A program made the position numbers and the translations under genes. The notes under the pieces were generated by a model that ran no database searches, was not told the origin of the DNA, and saw only the letters and a program-made list of their open reading frames with translations. A stretch of DNA of 59,700 nucleotides from Falciphora oryzae (lineage: Eukaryota > Ascomycota > Sordariomycetes > Magnaporthales > Magnaporthaceae), in contig JNVV01000100.1 in NCBI GenBank assembly GCA_000733355.1, positions 1 through 59,700 on the forward strand, read 5' to 3'. Below, one piece after another: positions 44,399-54,889 of the stretch (its first letter is position 1; each line of letters begins with the position of its first letter).

Positions 44399-46714
44399 TC
44401 ATTCTAAATCGAGCCGCTCCGCAGCTCCCTCCGCGTCCCACCTCACGGTCAGCGGCTTGTGCTTCTTGGAGTAGCGCTCCCCCTTGACCTGGACCTCGAA
44501 CTTCAGGTCCGCGGGGGCGACGATGACGACGATCTCGAACTGGCAGGCCCGGTACTTCTTCCTGCCGAACAGGTGGTAGCGGCCGTCCGTCTTCATCGTC
44601 ACGAGCTTGGACCTATCGATACGGGAGAGGTTGCTGTCGAGGTTGCAGATCTTGGTCGCGTTCTTCAGCCGCATGTTGGACGGCAGGGCCCCGGCGTCGC
44701 CGCCGTGTTGGACTATCTCAAAGGTCCACTTGAACGAGTCCTCCCCGTCCACCGGCATGATGAACTGGCACATGGGCGGCTTGTGGGGGTGTATCTTGTC
44801 GCCCTTTTCATCGTGTCATCTCGTCAGCAAAAAGGCCCCTCGTGGCTTCTCGTCCACCATACCCTCGTGTCCCAATGGACGTGCCGCCGCCCGCCCTTCG
44901 GCCTACCTTTTTGACCAGCCATTGGATCTGGTTCTTGGCCCATTTCTTGGTGGGCTCGATGGGGTCCGGCTCCATCTCCTCGCGCACGTGCTTCTCGGGG
45001 TCGAAGGGCACCTGGACCAGGATGCCGTACGAGGCGCGGGCGATGCGCGTCGCGAGCACCGGCTTGCCTCCGTACAGGTCCTGCCGCCGGTTCAGGAGGA
45101 GGCCGCGCACGACGACCAGCTGGGGGTCGTAGGCGCAGATGAACTCGGCGCCGTCGGCTCGCTCGTGCGGGTCCTCCCTGAACGCCTTTTCCAGCTGGCT
45201 CCTCACATACGCGGAAGCGCCCAGCCCGCCCGACAAGATTATCTTCTTCTGTTGGAAGGAAAGGAGAGGCCATTTCTCTGTGGTCAGTATCTCCGTATCC
45301 AACCGCGGTGTCCATCGGACCATTTCTCGCCCGCTGGCCCAACACACGGCAGGCTGGTTACTTACAACCCGGTCGTCGTAGCCATTCTTGTCTATCCACG
45401 TTAACAGGCGCTTTATCTTTTTGACGATCGTGCTGATGTGCCCATCGAACAGAGACTGGATCTCGTCCCTAGCGCCAAAGCCTCGATTAGCGTTCCTTCT
45501 TCTCAATATTCTCGCTCCGCCTCCATTCCCCCTGCGCTTGTACGTTGAGTTTAGTTCATGGGTACGCACTGCGAGAAGCGCATTTTGCCGCCTGTGACTT
45601 CCAGGGCGGGCAAGTCGGCATTGGTGGGCAGTTCGTCGACGCGGACCCAGTATGGCGGCTCCCAGCCAGAACGCACATCGCCAAAGTACCTCTTCAGGTT
45701 CTCAAAGGGTTGCGAACGTGCCATCCGGACTGCACAGTCAGGCGCCACACCAGGCGCATCGGCAAGCCCGCCGCCGTTGGCATCTATACGCTCCTGTACC
45801 AGCAGCTGGAAATCGCGGTTGATAAGCGTGGAGCCGACAGCGAAGCCACGCACGGTCCCGACCTGGTCTATCTCTTGCCGGTCGGGGGCGGTGGACCTGG
45901 CCCTGACTAACGCGAGGTCGGTGGTTCCTCCGCCGGCGTCTATGCACAGGAACAGGTCCCCTTGGTTGAAGTCGACGTTGGGGCTTTTGAGCACTGCAAT
46001 TGCTGCTGCTTCCGCCTCGGTTAGGTCCACGATCGACTCGTGGGACTCGTGCTCTTTCGCGAATCCGGCGTTGAAGATGCAATCCTTCAGATCGTTCAGG
46101 ATCTCAGGTGCGGCCCACGTCGTGGGTACGCTAAAGACGAACTCGATGGCGAGGTTGCCCCATTCTGCGGTGCCGCTGCTGCCCATCCCGCTCCCGAGCT
46201 TGGCCGTGATGCTGCCTTCAATATGCTTGTATATGCAACGTAGGTAGTCGGTCGTTATCCTCAGGGCATGCTCGTGTGTTGTTGGGATTTTGTTGGACTG
46301 GCCAGATGATTGGTGGCTGGCCAGCATAGCGCGGTCGACAAATAGTTTGAAGAGTGAGAACGGCTCGCGTTTGCCGATGGCCGGGTCGTGAGCGCAGCCA
46401 AAGCCCCAGGACGACACCCTATTCTCATCCTCAGACAAGATCCTGTCGTCGTCGTGGTACATGATCTGGGACGGCACCTTCTGCTCGAAGTCGCCCTCGC
46501 GGCGCGGCCAGTCTTGGATCACCTGGATCAGCTCCATTCCCGCCCCGGTGCGGTTGCAGCGGACCCAAGCCACGCCTGTACAATATTATGGGCGCCGTCA
46601 GTTTATCGCGTCGCAACTGGCACCGGGCATTGTGGGATAGTAGCTGCTGGAGGAGGCTATACCTGTGCACGTCGTACCGAAGTCCACACCAACAATAAGA
46701 TCCGGCCGTGCCAT
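44399..46714 (-). CDS. HSPA12/Hsp70-like ATPase (copy 1)
   Basis: Five exons: 46714-46663, 46575-45570, 45468-45366, 45248-44907 and 44803-44399; all junctions are GT..AG and keep frame, giving 635 residues. The actin/Hsp70-type ATP site is complete: phosphate-1 'VGVDFGTTCTG', connect-1 'LTEAEAAAIAVL', phosphate-2 'CIDAGGGTTDLALV' and adenosine 'ILSGGLGASAYV'. The C-terminal 130 residues ('MCQFIMPVDGEDSFKWTFEI'..'ERYSKKHKPLTVRWDAEGA') are not a canonical Hsp70 peptide-binding domain, and no EEVD ends the protein. Such HSPA12-like ATPases are expanded in ascomycetes and are presumed chaperone-related or sensory. The 5' end faces the gene at 47458 across 743 bp. A related, interrupted copy is at 53708. 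Confidence 0.88.
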
Positions 46715-47457
46715 GGCCGTGCTCTTTGGGGACGCTCCTCGAATGCTCCGTAGGAAGTCCTTCATGGCAGCTAGAGAGCTCAGGGGCAGGGCAGACTGGG
46801 TCGAACTTGTCCAGTAGAATGATCAAGAACGTGCGGGACTGCGACTTTTGAAAAGAGCAGGGTGTCTTCCTCATGCCAGTTCAGGGTCGATCAAGGCAGG
46901 CTCTCTTCTTTTGGGGTCTGGGTCTCCTGCTGTGACACAAGTGTAAAAAGGCGGCGCAGTAGACATGCACCCCCCCTCCTGATTCCGTGTTTGTGCTCGG
47001 AAACGCCCACCCTTGAAGCCCATTTTCAGCCGCAAATGCAAGGTCGGCTCCCCCGAATTACATTACCTAGGTCCTTTCCGAGCCTCACCCCCTCGAGTGG
47101 GGTTGAGTGCCCGACCTCCAAAACAGGAATGGGCCTCCAGAATTTATCCCTGATAAAAATGCGTGGTTGGATGAGAGAGAAAGATCTCACTTCACGGCAC
47201 TAAGGGGATGCCCAATCTCAAGAACAGCCCGACGAATGGGAGTGCAGCGATCTGCGTGCTGAAATGACGGCCACCAGTGCCCGCTGGCCCTTTTTTCCAA
47301 ATCGACCGGAGTGGGGAGACGGGCTCAGACGCTGCTTTTGCATATAGGCTTGTTGCCTACCAGTTTTTGACCCCCGGATCTCCCCAAGTAGTAAATCCAA
47401 ACTTGAACCCATCTATAGACAGGATCTCCCCAAGCCACCATAGCGTCTCCTGGTAGT
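46715..47457. promoter_or_regulatory. Shared region between two divergent genes
   Basis: 743 bp between the start codons of the Hsp70-like gene (minus) and the membrane protein gene (plus). Holds both promoters by position. A minus-strand frame overlapping it is interrupted and has no domain. No distinct operator-like repeats were noticed. Confidence 0.5.
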
Positions 47458-48847
47458 ATGTTCGAAGACGGACAACCCTCGTTTGGCCTTGCGCGCAGGC
47501 AGACCTCTTCTACGCCAGCCAGCACCAGGTCCACTGCTACTACCAGCACCACTCCCACAATTCTTAGCAGCACCAGATTCACCAACACCACCATCTCTCC
47601 GTCCGAGATTACCACCACCAGCCATGTAACCTCGACACGAACTATCACGGCTACCCCCACATCCTCGCCTGCGTGTCCATCACTCTGCCTGGACCCTGGA
47701 GCTGCGACCGGCATCGCGATAGCGGGCCTCGTGGCAGGCGTTGCCATCAGCCGGCTTGTTGCGTGGGTTCTTGTGCGCAAAAGAAGGAATCGCAAGGGCA
47801 GGATCGCGGACGCTGGTGCAATCAGGCTCTACCAAGACAGCGCCAGCAACACCGCGCGAACCCACAAGCATGGGTCCCAAGCATCGTTCGAGCTCAGTGC
47901 GGTCCTTCCCATGGCCACGCCCAAGAGCGAGATCCTGTCGAGCGCCAGCAACACCGCGCGAACCCACAAGCGTGGGCCCCAAGCATCGCTCGAGCTCAGT
48001 GCGGTCCTTCCCATGGCCACGCCCAAGAGCGAGATCCTGTCGACCCTGTCCACTGTGGGCCAGTTGATCGAACAGCACGTCCTGAACAAGTACCACGACG
48101 ACCGGGTCTCGGCCAACCAGGCCGAGCTTGTGCAAGCGCTGCGGAGTCTAGGCTTCGGAGAGGCCGGCCAGGACATTTCGCCCGATCACATAGCCTCCCT
48201 GGCGCTCGATGCCCGCTCGCGAAAGGTCGCCCTGCAGCACGTCCTCTCATTCGTCATCTTCTCAAGCCTCGACTTGGCTAGTGCCCGCCCGCAGACATCC
48301 CTCCTCCCGCCCCCTGTCGTGGACTTTGTCTGCATGTGTCCCCCGCCGGATAGCGCCGAAGGTAAGTTTGAGCGGCCGCCCCCAATGTGTGGGAAAAAAA
48401 AGAGCGAGCATCGTAATCACGGTCGCTGCTGACACTCCGAAAGGCTTGCAAAAAGAAACGGCACAGGCTGCCTCAAAGTGGAGGGTGCTGTCCGCCTTTC
48501 TGCTTCACCCCAACAAGAGCAGAAGGTCCGCCCTGGCACCCAACACGGCAGTGGTAGCGCTGCAGGCCGAAGCACTGGCGGGAGCTCTCAAGGGCTTCTT
48601 GGAACCTTTTGCCGGTCCCGGTCAGACTGCGAATCTGCTGAATGTGCTGGTCAAGTCGGCCGAGCTCGGGTACATGCTGCTCTCGCAACCCAACGACTGG
48701 GAGTTCGTTCACTCGCCGGGTTCTGGGAACGGCCCCAGGAAGGCGCTGGTCGTAACGGCAGGCCTCCGCACTAGATTGCGCAGCGAGGAGGGCGGGGCGC
48801 AGGAATTCTGGCGCGTAGAGCAGCATCCTGTTACCGTCCAGATGTAG
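47458..48847 (+). CDS. Single-pass membrane protein with internal duplication
   Basis: Two exons, 47458-48361 and 48444-48847 (GTAAGT donor, CGAAAG acceptor, phase kept), 435 residues. N-terminal 70 residues are Ser/Thr-rich (TSSTPASTRSTATTSTTP), then one helix 'ATGIAIAGLVAGVAISRLVA' and a basic stop. A segment of about 31 residues beginning 'SASNTARTHK' and ending 'MATPKSEIL' is present twice in tandem (about 47847-47939 and 47940-48032). The C-terminal globular part ('ALQHVLSFVIFSSLD', 'LPPPVVDFV', 'ASKWRVLSAFLLHPNKSRRS') matches a recurring fungal family of unknown function (recalled, no name). No signal peptide is obvious, so topology could be type III. Divergent from Hsp70-like copy 1. 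Confidence 0.75.
47847..48032 (+). repeat. 93-bp in-frame tandem duplication inside the 47458 gene
   Basis: Two adjacent copies starting AGCGCCAGCAACACCGCGCG, differing at only a few positions (CAT/CGT, TCC/CCC, TTC/CTC). Reading frame is preserved. Confidence 0.85.
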
Positions 48848-49422
48848 ACAGGGCCAGGTGTGTTTTTCCATTCTCTCTAGGGTGATAGGTGGTCAATGTA
48901 ATGGTGGCGCCGAATAGCCGGAAATCACCACATGCGGTGTCATCCGCCACTCTCTTAGCTGCAGCGCAAAATACCACAGCCTGCCACGTCGACCAAAAAA
49001 AAACGTGGACCATCCCATGCAAAATCCACAGTGCGCTATGGTCCGTGTTATTTTTTGGTCGACGTGGGCACTTGCCAGAGGCTCCCGTGGGAAAGGACTG
49101 AATAGTGCCTTGCGCTAGAGCTGTCCCCAAGGCCCCCAGATCTGGAAATCCGTTCCTCCCGCGCTGCCTGGTGGCTGTCTCCTGAAAACCTCTGGCTGTA
49201 CCTCACCCCCACTTTGACGATCGCAGATATTTCACGCAGCTGGGTGGACTCTCGCCGTCGCGCTCCTTGTTCGTGTTCATCGCGGCACCCTGAAAGGCGT
49301 CACAGCCCTCCGCTCTCCCACTCTCAACTATCCGTTATCACATTTGCTAGCCATTGTCAAAGTATCAGCAGCAAAACCACCGAAGCAGCCAGATAATTCC
49401 CACCACTTCGCAGGTGTCCAAG
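48848..49422. other. Intergenic region with a hairpin repeat
   Basis: 575 bp between the membrane protein gene and the helical protein gene, both on the + strand. Its main feature is the inverted repeat at 48984-49067. The remainder is presumed terminator and promoter. Confidence 0.5.
48984..49067. repeat. Short MITE-like inverted repeat
   Basis: About 30-bp arms CCACGTCGACCAAAAAA... and ...TTTTTTGGTCGACGTGG flank a 24-bp loop. The arms match in nearly all positions. No clear target duplication. Confidence 0.65.
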
Positions 49423-50568
49423 ATGGAGTGCGCCTTCGGATTCGCTTCCTGCGCCAAGTTAGCGATCCAGACGGCCTTCTTCACCGTCGAGCTAACCCAG
49501 GCCCCGTACCAGATCAGTCGATGTCTCCGACTGACGCGCACCTGCAAGGACTATTTGGACCGGCTGATCAAAGCCAAGAACCAGCACAGGGCCGCTCTGT
49601 CCCAGGAGGAGCTGAGAGAGATCGAGAAACTGATCGTCCTGGCCCGCCAGGAGATCCTGGAGGTCTATGAGATCTTCGAGAAGTGCTACAGGCCACAGCC
49701 CGACGGGAACAGCTTCGAAATGAACCTCAAGGAGCGCGTGCAATGGACGCTCCTGAACTCTGAGGACTTCGTGCAGATGATCCCCACAATCGTGGCCCGC
49801 AACAACAACGTCGAGCACGAAATCACGCGGATCTGCATGAAGTCAGTGCTGGCATCAACGAACCACCCGGTTCCGCCTGCTGTGGCAGGGGGTGAGCGAC
49901 AAGAGAGAGACGCCGAGGCCGACGACTTCCTCCCTCGTGTTGACAACATCGTCGACGCAGAAGGTCAGTACTTTTTCCGCGGATCAGTGTTAGCCTGCCA
50001 CCCTTCTGCTTCTCCCCTGGGTCTCCTCTCCCCTCGTGATATCGTCTCTGACCAGCTTGCAGTCGCCTCCCGTACAAGGTCCCCCCAGCCAACACCTCTC
50101 TGGTGGGATGAAGGCACCGACTCAAGGGCCGAGAAACGAGGACTTCGTAGGGGGGAAACAAAGAGCAGGTTTCGCTTCCCTCCAATAGTGCTACCAAGCC
50201 TGTCACGCCGGAAGTCCGCCGCCTCCCTCGTGCAGTCTCCCGACTCGACCCGCCCGCGCCTGTCGTCCACGTCTATCCGCACAGCAGGCAGCGGCTCCTC
50301 CACCAGCAGCAGCATCACATCGCCCCAGGGGACGGGCATCCTCCTCGGCGAGTGTCCCCTACGCAGCCAGCGAGAGAAAATCGTGTCGCTGGACGACGAG
50401 GATGGTGTTGGCGGCGATGGGGCCATCCGCATAGTCGTGTCCATCAGCACGACGGGCGGAAAGGCCGCCGCCGCCGCCGACGCCGCGTCTCCCCAGGCTT
50501 CAGGCCGCCTCCTCGGCCTATGCCACCCGCGGAGCCAACGAGAGAACATCGTGCCGCTAGGGCCTTAG
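49423..50568 (+). CDS. Helical protein of unknown function with C-terminal repeated motif
   Basis: 382 residues from the first good ATG (CCAAGATGG). Residues 1-150 are mostly helical ('LTQAPYQISRCLRLTRTCKD', 'LREIEKLIVLARQEILEVYE', 'MNLKERVQWTLLNSEDFVQM'), like the N-terminal helical bundles of some fungal STAND/het-type proteins, although no motif proves this. The C-terminal half is basic and Ser-rich, and carries two related copies of a short motif: 'ILLGECPLRSQREKIVSLDD' and 'RLLGLCHPRSQRENIVPLG', each preceded by 'SPQGTG' or 'SPQASG'. A GTCAGT at about 49963 could be a splice donor, so the C-terminus might differ. Sits between the membrane protein and the coiled-coil gene. Confidence 0.62.
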   Translation: MECAFGFASCAKLAIQTAFFTVELTQAPYQISRCLRLTRTCKDYLDRLIKAKNQHRAALSQEELREIEKLIVLARQEILEVYEIFEKCYRPQPDGNSFEMNLKERVQWTLLNSEDFVQMIPTIVARNNNVEHEITRICMKSVLASTNHPVPPAVAGGERQERDAEADDFLPRVDNIVDAEGQYFFRGSVLACHPSASPLGLLSPRDIVSDQLAVASRTRSPQPTPLWWDEGTDSRAEKRGLRRGETKSRFRFPPIVLPSLSRRKSAASLVQSPDSTRPRLSSTSIRTAGSGSSTSSSITSPQGTGILLGECPLRSQREKIVSLDDEDGVGGDGAIRIVVSISTTGGKAAAAADAASPQASGRLLGLCHPRSQRENIVPLGP

Positions 50569-51225
50569 CCTACCGCTTCCCACCCTGTCGCCGGACGCCA
50601 CATCGTCGGACACCCTTGAGTCCCATCTTCCGGCCTTCGTCCCTATTCCGCCGCTCGCGCTCCGCTTACCCGGCCACGGCACGGACGCGCTGCTGCCCTG
50701 AGAGGCTCCGATCTCCGGGGACCACTGCTGCTTTCTTCAACACGCCCGCTCACGTGAGAGGGGCGAGCTTTCTTTTCTTCTTGTGATGCCACACATTTGA
50801 CAGCACCGTAGCCATCACCAAGAGGGTGACGGCTCGTGGGAACCATTATTAGGTTGACGGGGAGGTTCAGGATATTTTTCTGTTGCGTCGGGCTTCAGGG
50901 GCTGGTTAGGCTGATGCTGGTGGGGAGGTACAGTACGGATCTCCAAGTGACAGCAAAACGAGCACTACTTATCCAGGAAGTCCGGCACTGTCTAGGTGAC
51001 AAGGTTTGCACGATCAAGGTAACTACCTAGGTGCCTAACTGTAAGCTACCTCCCTACAGAATAGCTGTTCTGTCTCGCATCCGTCACCGATCGGGCCTGC
51101 TTTTGTAGTTTGGCGCCACCAAAGCGCAAACCCCTATCACCAGCCCACTTCCTGTAGTAAGACGTACTTCCTCGGACGTCAAGTTCCCCCATGGTCTCCC
51201 TCTGATGGTGCTGGTCTTCCCAGGC
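50569..51225. other. Intergenic region between convergent genes
   Basis: 657 bp between the stops of the helical protein gene (+) and the coiled-coil gene (minus). No gene seen. Presumed 3' UTRs. Confidence 0.45.
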
Positions 51226-53101
51226 CTAGCCCCGATTCGGGCGCCAGGCAAAGGCCTTGCACAGGATCGTGTACTCATCCAAGCGCTCGCCAGCCCCATT
51301 TCCCCACTTCACAAGCATCGGCGACGCCACGAGAGCGACGGGTCCCTCCTCATCCTCATCATCATCCGCCGTGCGGGCGTTGATCCCGAGCGACGTTGGG
51401 TCCGTGGTCATGAAAGGGTCCTCGGCGGTTTTGCGGTACTGGCACTGTTTCAGGTCGAGAAACCTGAGCTGGTACAGAGCCCGTTCTTGGCTTGTGATGA
51501 CAGCCAGCTCTATGGCCGCTTGCAGGACCGGTTCGAGCTCACGCTCTATACTTCCCTCCACATTCCGGTGAACAGCGTCAAGGGTCAGCGATGGCCGCGC
51601 GTCGATTTTGGCCACGATCTCTGAGTGCAGCAGCTGGACAAATCCCTTTTTGAGACTCCCGAGTACTCTCTTTTGATACCGTGGGTGCTTGGCTTCGAAG
51701 TCGACCAGACACTTGGCAGTAAGGGCTCGCCACTTGGCAGTTACCTCGGATGTGGCTGAAGGAGTAAGGTAGACACACATTAGTACTTCAGCCAGTCACG
51801 GTCTCGGGACGGTAATCCTTGTCGGTTAAAGCAGAGGAGGTCGTTGTGGGCTCACCGGGGTCTGGGAATACGGCCGTGTAATGATGTTCAATGTCCTGTG
51901 CCGCACTGGAACCAAAGACGGCAAACGGTCGCTTGTAGTCGAACAGCTCACGCTCCAGGAAGTTCCAGACCATGGCCCTGAGCATCAATGCCCGCAGGCT
52001 GGGGTCTGATTGAGAGACCTCAGCGACGCGCCGGTCGTACCATTGCGGCTCCACCGCGCGCTTGCCCCACTGCTCGAGGGGAACCGCCTTGGCGAACTTG
52101 TCCAAGGTGATAGCTTCCGCCGCTTCGCCGCCAGTACCGGTCACATCGCTGGCGGCAGCGGTGCGGCGCACCAGCGCGTCGATCTTGCGGTTCACCTTGT
52201 TGAAGGCACTCGCAACGGTGCTGTCGAAGGCAGGCTCGTGCCGGTCCACATGGACAAGCGCGTCCTGCTGCAGCTTTGCAATGAGGCCATCTTTCTCGTC
52301 CAGCTTCGCCTGGGTCTCCTTCTTGAGGCCATCGATGACACTGTTCTTCTTGGCCAGCTCGACGCGAGCCTCCTGCTTCAGTGTGGCATAGGTACAACTA
52401 GACTCTGCTAGCTTGGCGTTGGCCTCCTCGTGCAGTTCCTGATAGGCCTTCCTACTATCGGCTTGCTTGGTCTTGGCATCGATCAGCTGCTGCTCCTGTG
52501 CACAGCAATAGTCATACCACTGCTGCAGCTCCTTCTTTTGTTCGTCGATCTTCTCCGCTTGCTTTCTCAGCATGGCAACATGATCGGTCAGTGAGTTCTG
52601 CTGGCGGTCCTGGGGGTAGCCCAGTTTCCCTTCGTTGGCTTCTTGGGAAGATGCTGGCTTGGTCTCAGGTTTGATGCTGGGGGAGGTGCATGTCGAGGTG
52701 GTCGCTCTGGGATCCGTGGTCGCACGCTCTTGGCCTTCTTTGGGATTGTTGGCCTGAATGTTGTCCGACATCGTGCTGGCTATATCGTCGTTCCTGGGGC
52801 TATCGTCGCTTTCTGGGGTGTTAAGGTTCTGAGTCTCCGTCCGAGGCCTGGTGGAAGAGCCGAGCAGCAAGCGAGAGGCTAAGGATATGGAAATGATCCC
52901 AAAGAGGGCTTCCATACCGTCAAGGGTGCTTGCAAAAGCAGAACACCTGGAGAGTTGCCATAGAGTAGGGCCAGATGGATCAGGCGCCCGGTTTGAGGCC
53001 GATGTCTGATTCGGCAAGGAAAACACAAAATTTTCAAGTTGGACGAACCTGGGACACAAACGATCAAACGGGCCTTTGGGACCCACTAGGACATCAAACA
53101 A
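51226..53101 (-). CDS. Coiled-coil protein with possible membrane anchor
   Basis: Two exons, 53101-51856 and 51755-51226; donor GTGAGC, acceptor CCTTCAG, phase 1 kept, 591 residues. An alternative start at 52915 (MEALFGIISISLASRLLLG) would put a hydrophobic anchor at the N-terminus and may be the real one. A Ser/Thr/Pro-rich linker is followed by a long heptad-like coiled coil (about residues 175-275 from the first Met: 'LRKQAEKIDEQKKELQQWYD', 'AKLAESSCTYATLKQEARVE', 'KKNSVIDGLKKETQAKLDEK'). The C-terminal 300 residues have a fungal domain of unknown function ('LRALMLRAMVWNFLERELFD', 'EVTAKWRALTAKCLVDFEAK'), ending acidic. Start faces Hsp70-like copy 2 across about 600 bp that now contain a solo LTR. 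Confidence 0.72.
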
Positions 53102-53265
53102 TAGAACTTGCTAGAACTACATACCTAGGAAGGCGCGACTGGCACTTGAGATAAGAATTTGTTCCTTCCATTCCATTCCATGTGGATCCTTTCGTTTGAT
53201 GGGATGCCTGGAAGACTCTTGCCGCCCACAGAAACAACCCCTCCTTAGTTAGGTGGTACTCAAGT

Positions 53266-53585
53266 TGTTGGTAGGAGTGGTACTCCTGTTGGCCCCAATG
53301 GGGGCCGGGCACGGAGATCTCCCAGGAGTGACGAACACGGATCCTACTGGTTGGTTGGATCCTCTATTGTGCGCGCGAAGAGGAAAGGGATCTATCTGCT
53401 AGAAAGGGAGGGCAACCAAGCCCCTTATATACATTGCCAATCAGGGCTTGGCCCTCCAGGTCACGGGGGCCCTATGGGCCCCGTGGGCCCCGTGGGCCCC
53501 GGAGGGCCCGGGCCTCCCAAGCCTTCCTGGCTTCCAGATCCCTTTAGTGCATGCGCCGGAATAGTGCTGGAATAATAATCCAACA
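53266..53585 (+). mobile_element. Solo LTR between two divergent genes
   Basis: 320 bp, starts TGTTGGTAGGAGTGGTACTC and ends AATAATCCAACA, flanked by a perfect 5-bp duplication CAAGT (53261-53265 and 53586-53590). It contains repeated GGGCCC palindromes (about 53467-53517). Related to the unit at 25842-26142 on the other strand. The TGTTGG...CCAACA ends are common in copia LTRs. It lies in the shared promoter of the coiled-coil gene and Hsp70-like copy 2. Confidence 0.88.
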
Positions 53586-53875
53586 CAAGTGCATATTTCT
53601 TTCCCTCCCGCCCCCGGGGAAAACCTCCAAACTCTTTCCTCTTCCTCGCCGGCCGGGAACTCCAGTTTCCCAGCGACAAACGTCAGCCTCGATCACCAGC
53701 CGCAAAGATGGCGCAAGCAAGGATCGTGATCGGCTTGGACTTTGGCACAACCTTCTCGTAAGTCTCGAACAAAGGTAACTGTCAGTTTTTCCACTCATCT
53801 GACCTTTTTCGATCTACCTAGTGGGGTTGCGTACAGCGATAAGCCCGGCGCCCCCGTCGAGCAGATCAATGTTGT

Positions 53876-54889
53876 TGTAACAAGGGGTCAAAGACGGCTT
53901 GGAGAAGGATCTCTATATTGCAGATAATCTTTCTATGGGCTCAAGAGATGCTTGAGGAAGAAGGAATCTGTAACAAGGGGTCAAAGACGGCTTGGAGAAG
54001 GATCTCTATATTGCAGATAATCTTTCTATGGGCTCAAGAGATGCTTGAGGAAGAAGGAATCTTTCATGGAGGACATAGGAGATGGCAGGGTTTATATAAG
54101 AGGCCCTTCCGGGCCACCCACCCTTTTTGCTCGTTCACCCACCCCCCGCACCGATATCGGGCCGCATGTACCTTTTGGTGGCGCACGCACCCAAACGAAC
54201 ATGGGCTTTAATGCGAGGCTCTTCCGGGCCACCCACCCTTTTTGCTCGGCGCGCCAGGGGAGGCCGTTCCAGTGCGTGTCATGGGCCGGCGCAATGGCCG
54301 CATGTAATCTGCCAAACAGACCTTAGAATTGAAGATGGAGAGAGAACGAGGGAATCTACAAAGTGTGCGTGCTCGTACCCGCACCTAAATGCCAGGTGGT
54401 GGGCACGTGCATGGCTGAGTCAGCCGGACCTCACGCCACGCCGTAACAGTGCGTGGGACCGGCCGCGGCTGGGACCGCCTCGTCGGGAGCCTCGTCGGGA
54501 GCCTCGTCGAAATCATCACTAGAGATGACGATAACCTCGTTTTCGTTCATGGTGCCGGCGTGCACGTTGTTATTTTTGTGATTGAATGGATCAAAAATGG
54601 CCAAAAGTTGCTTTTGCAGGCTAAATTGGGTGGGCAGCGAAACCGGAACGCACAGGCGTTGCACGGGCCAAAAAAGTGGGTTGGGTGGGTGAACGAGCAA
54701 AAAGGGTGGGTGGCCCGGAAGAGCCTCTTATATAAACCACCCTGTGATCCGTGCGAAGTATTGAGTACATGATTCACACTGCCCTTCCGGCCTTCGGCCT
54801 TTGGGCCTCGGGGCCGTTGGGCACCTATACCGGTTCCCGGACCTTCTGTGGGGCCGATTAGGTGAGTCCACAGGTTCTTCCGTGTGACA
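53876..54889 (+). mobile_element. Solo LTR of the gypsy-1 family carrying a MITE
   Basis: Starts TGTAACAAGGGGTCAAAGAC, ends CCGTGTGACA, and is flanked by GTTGT at 53871-53875 and 54890-54894. Its first 93 bp are duplicated in tandem (53876-53968, 53969-54061), and a 628-bp inverted-repeat element sits at 54100-54727. Without these the LTR is about 285 bp, close to the 295 bp of the copy at 12617. No internal retrotransposon sequence remains, so it is a solo LTR left after LTR-LTR recombination. Confidence 0.92.
54100..54727. mobile_element. MITE with ~44-bp inverted repeats inside the solo LTR
   Basis: Ends GAGGCCCTTCCGGGCC... and the reverse complement of ...GGCCCGGAAGAGCCTC form inverted repeats of about 44 bp with one or two mismatches. 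Flanked by TTATATAA on both sides (54092-54099 and 54728-54735), which is present once in the LTR copy at 12617. An 8-bp duplication would fit hAT-type transposition, but since the target is palindromic a shorter one is possible. A third copy of the terminal sequence occurs inside at 54215-54248. No coding capacity. Confidence 0.8.

Noticed and set aside
45558..46247. 229-residue plus-strand frame
   Set aside because: Antisense to exon 2 of Hsp70-like copy 1, whose ATPase motifs are unambiguous.
53351..53575. Collagen-like GPMGPVGPVGPGG frame
   Set aside because: Product of the GGGCCC palindromes inside a solo LTR; no start context and no continuation.
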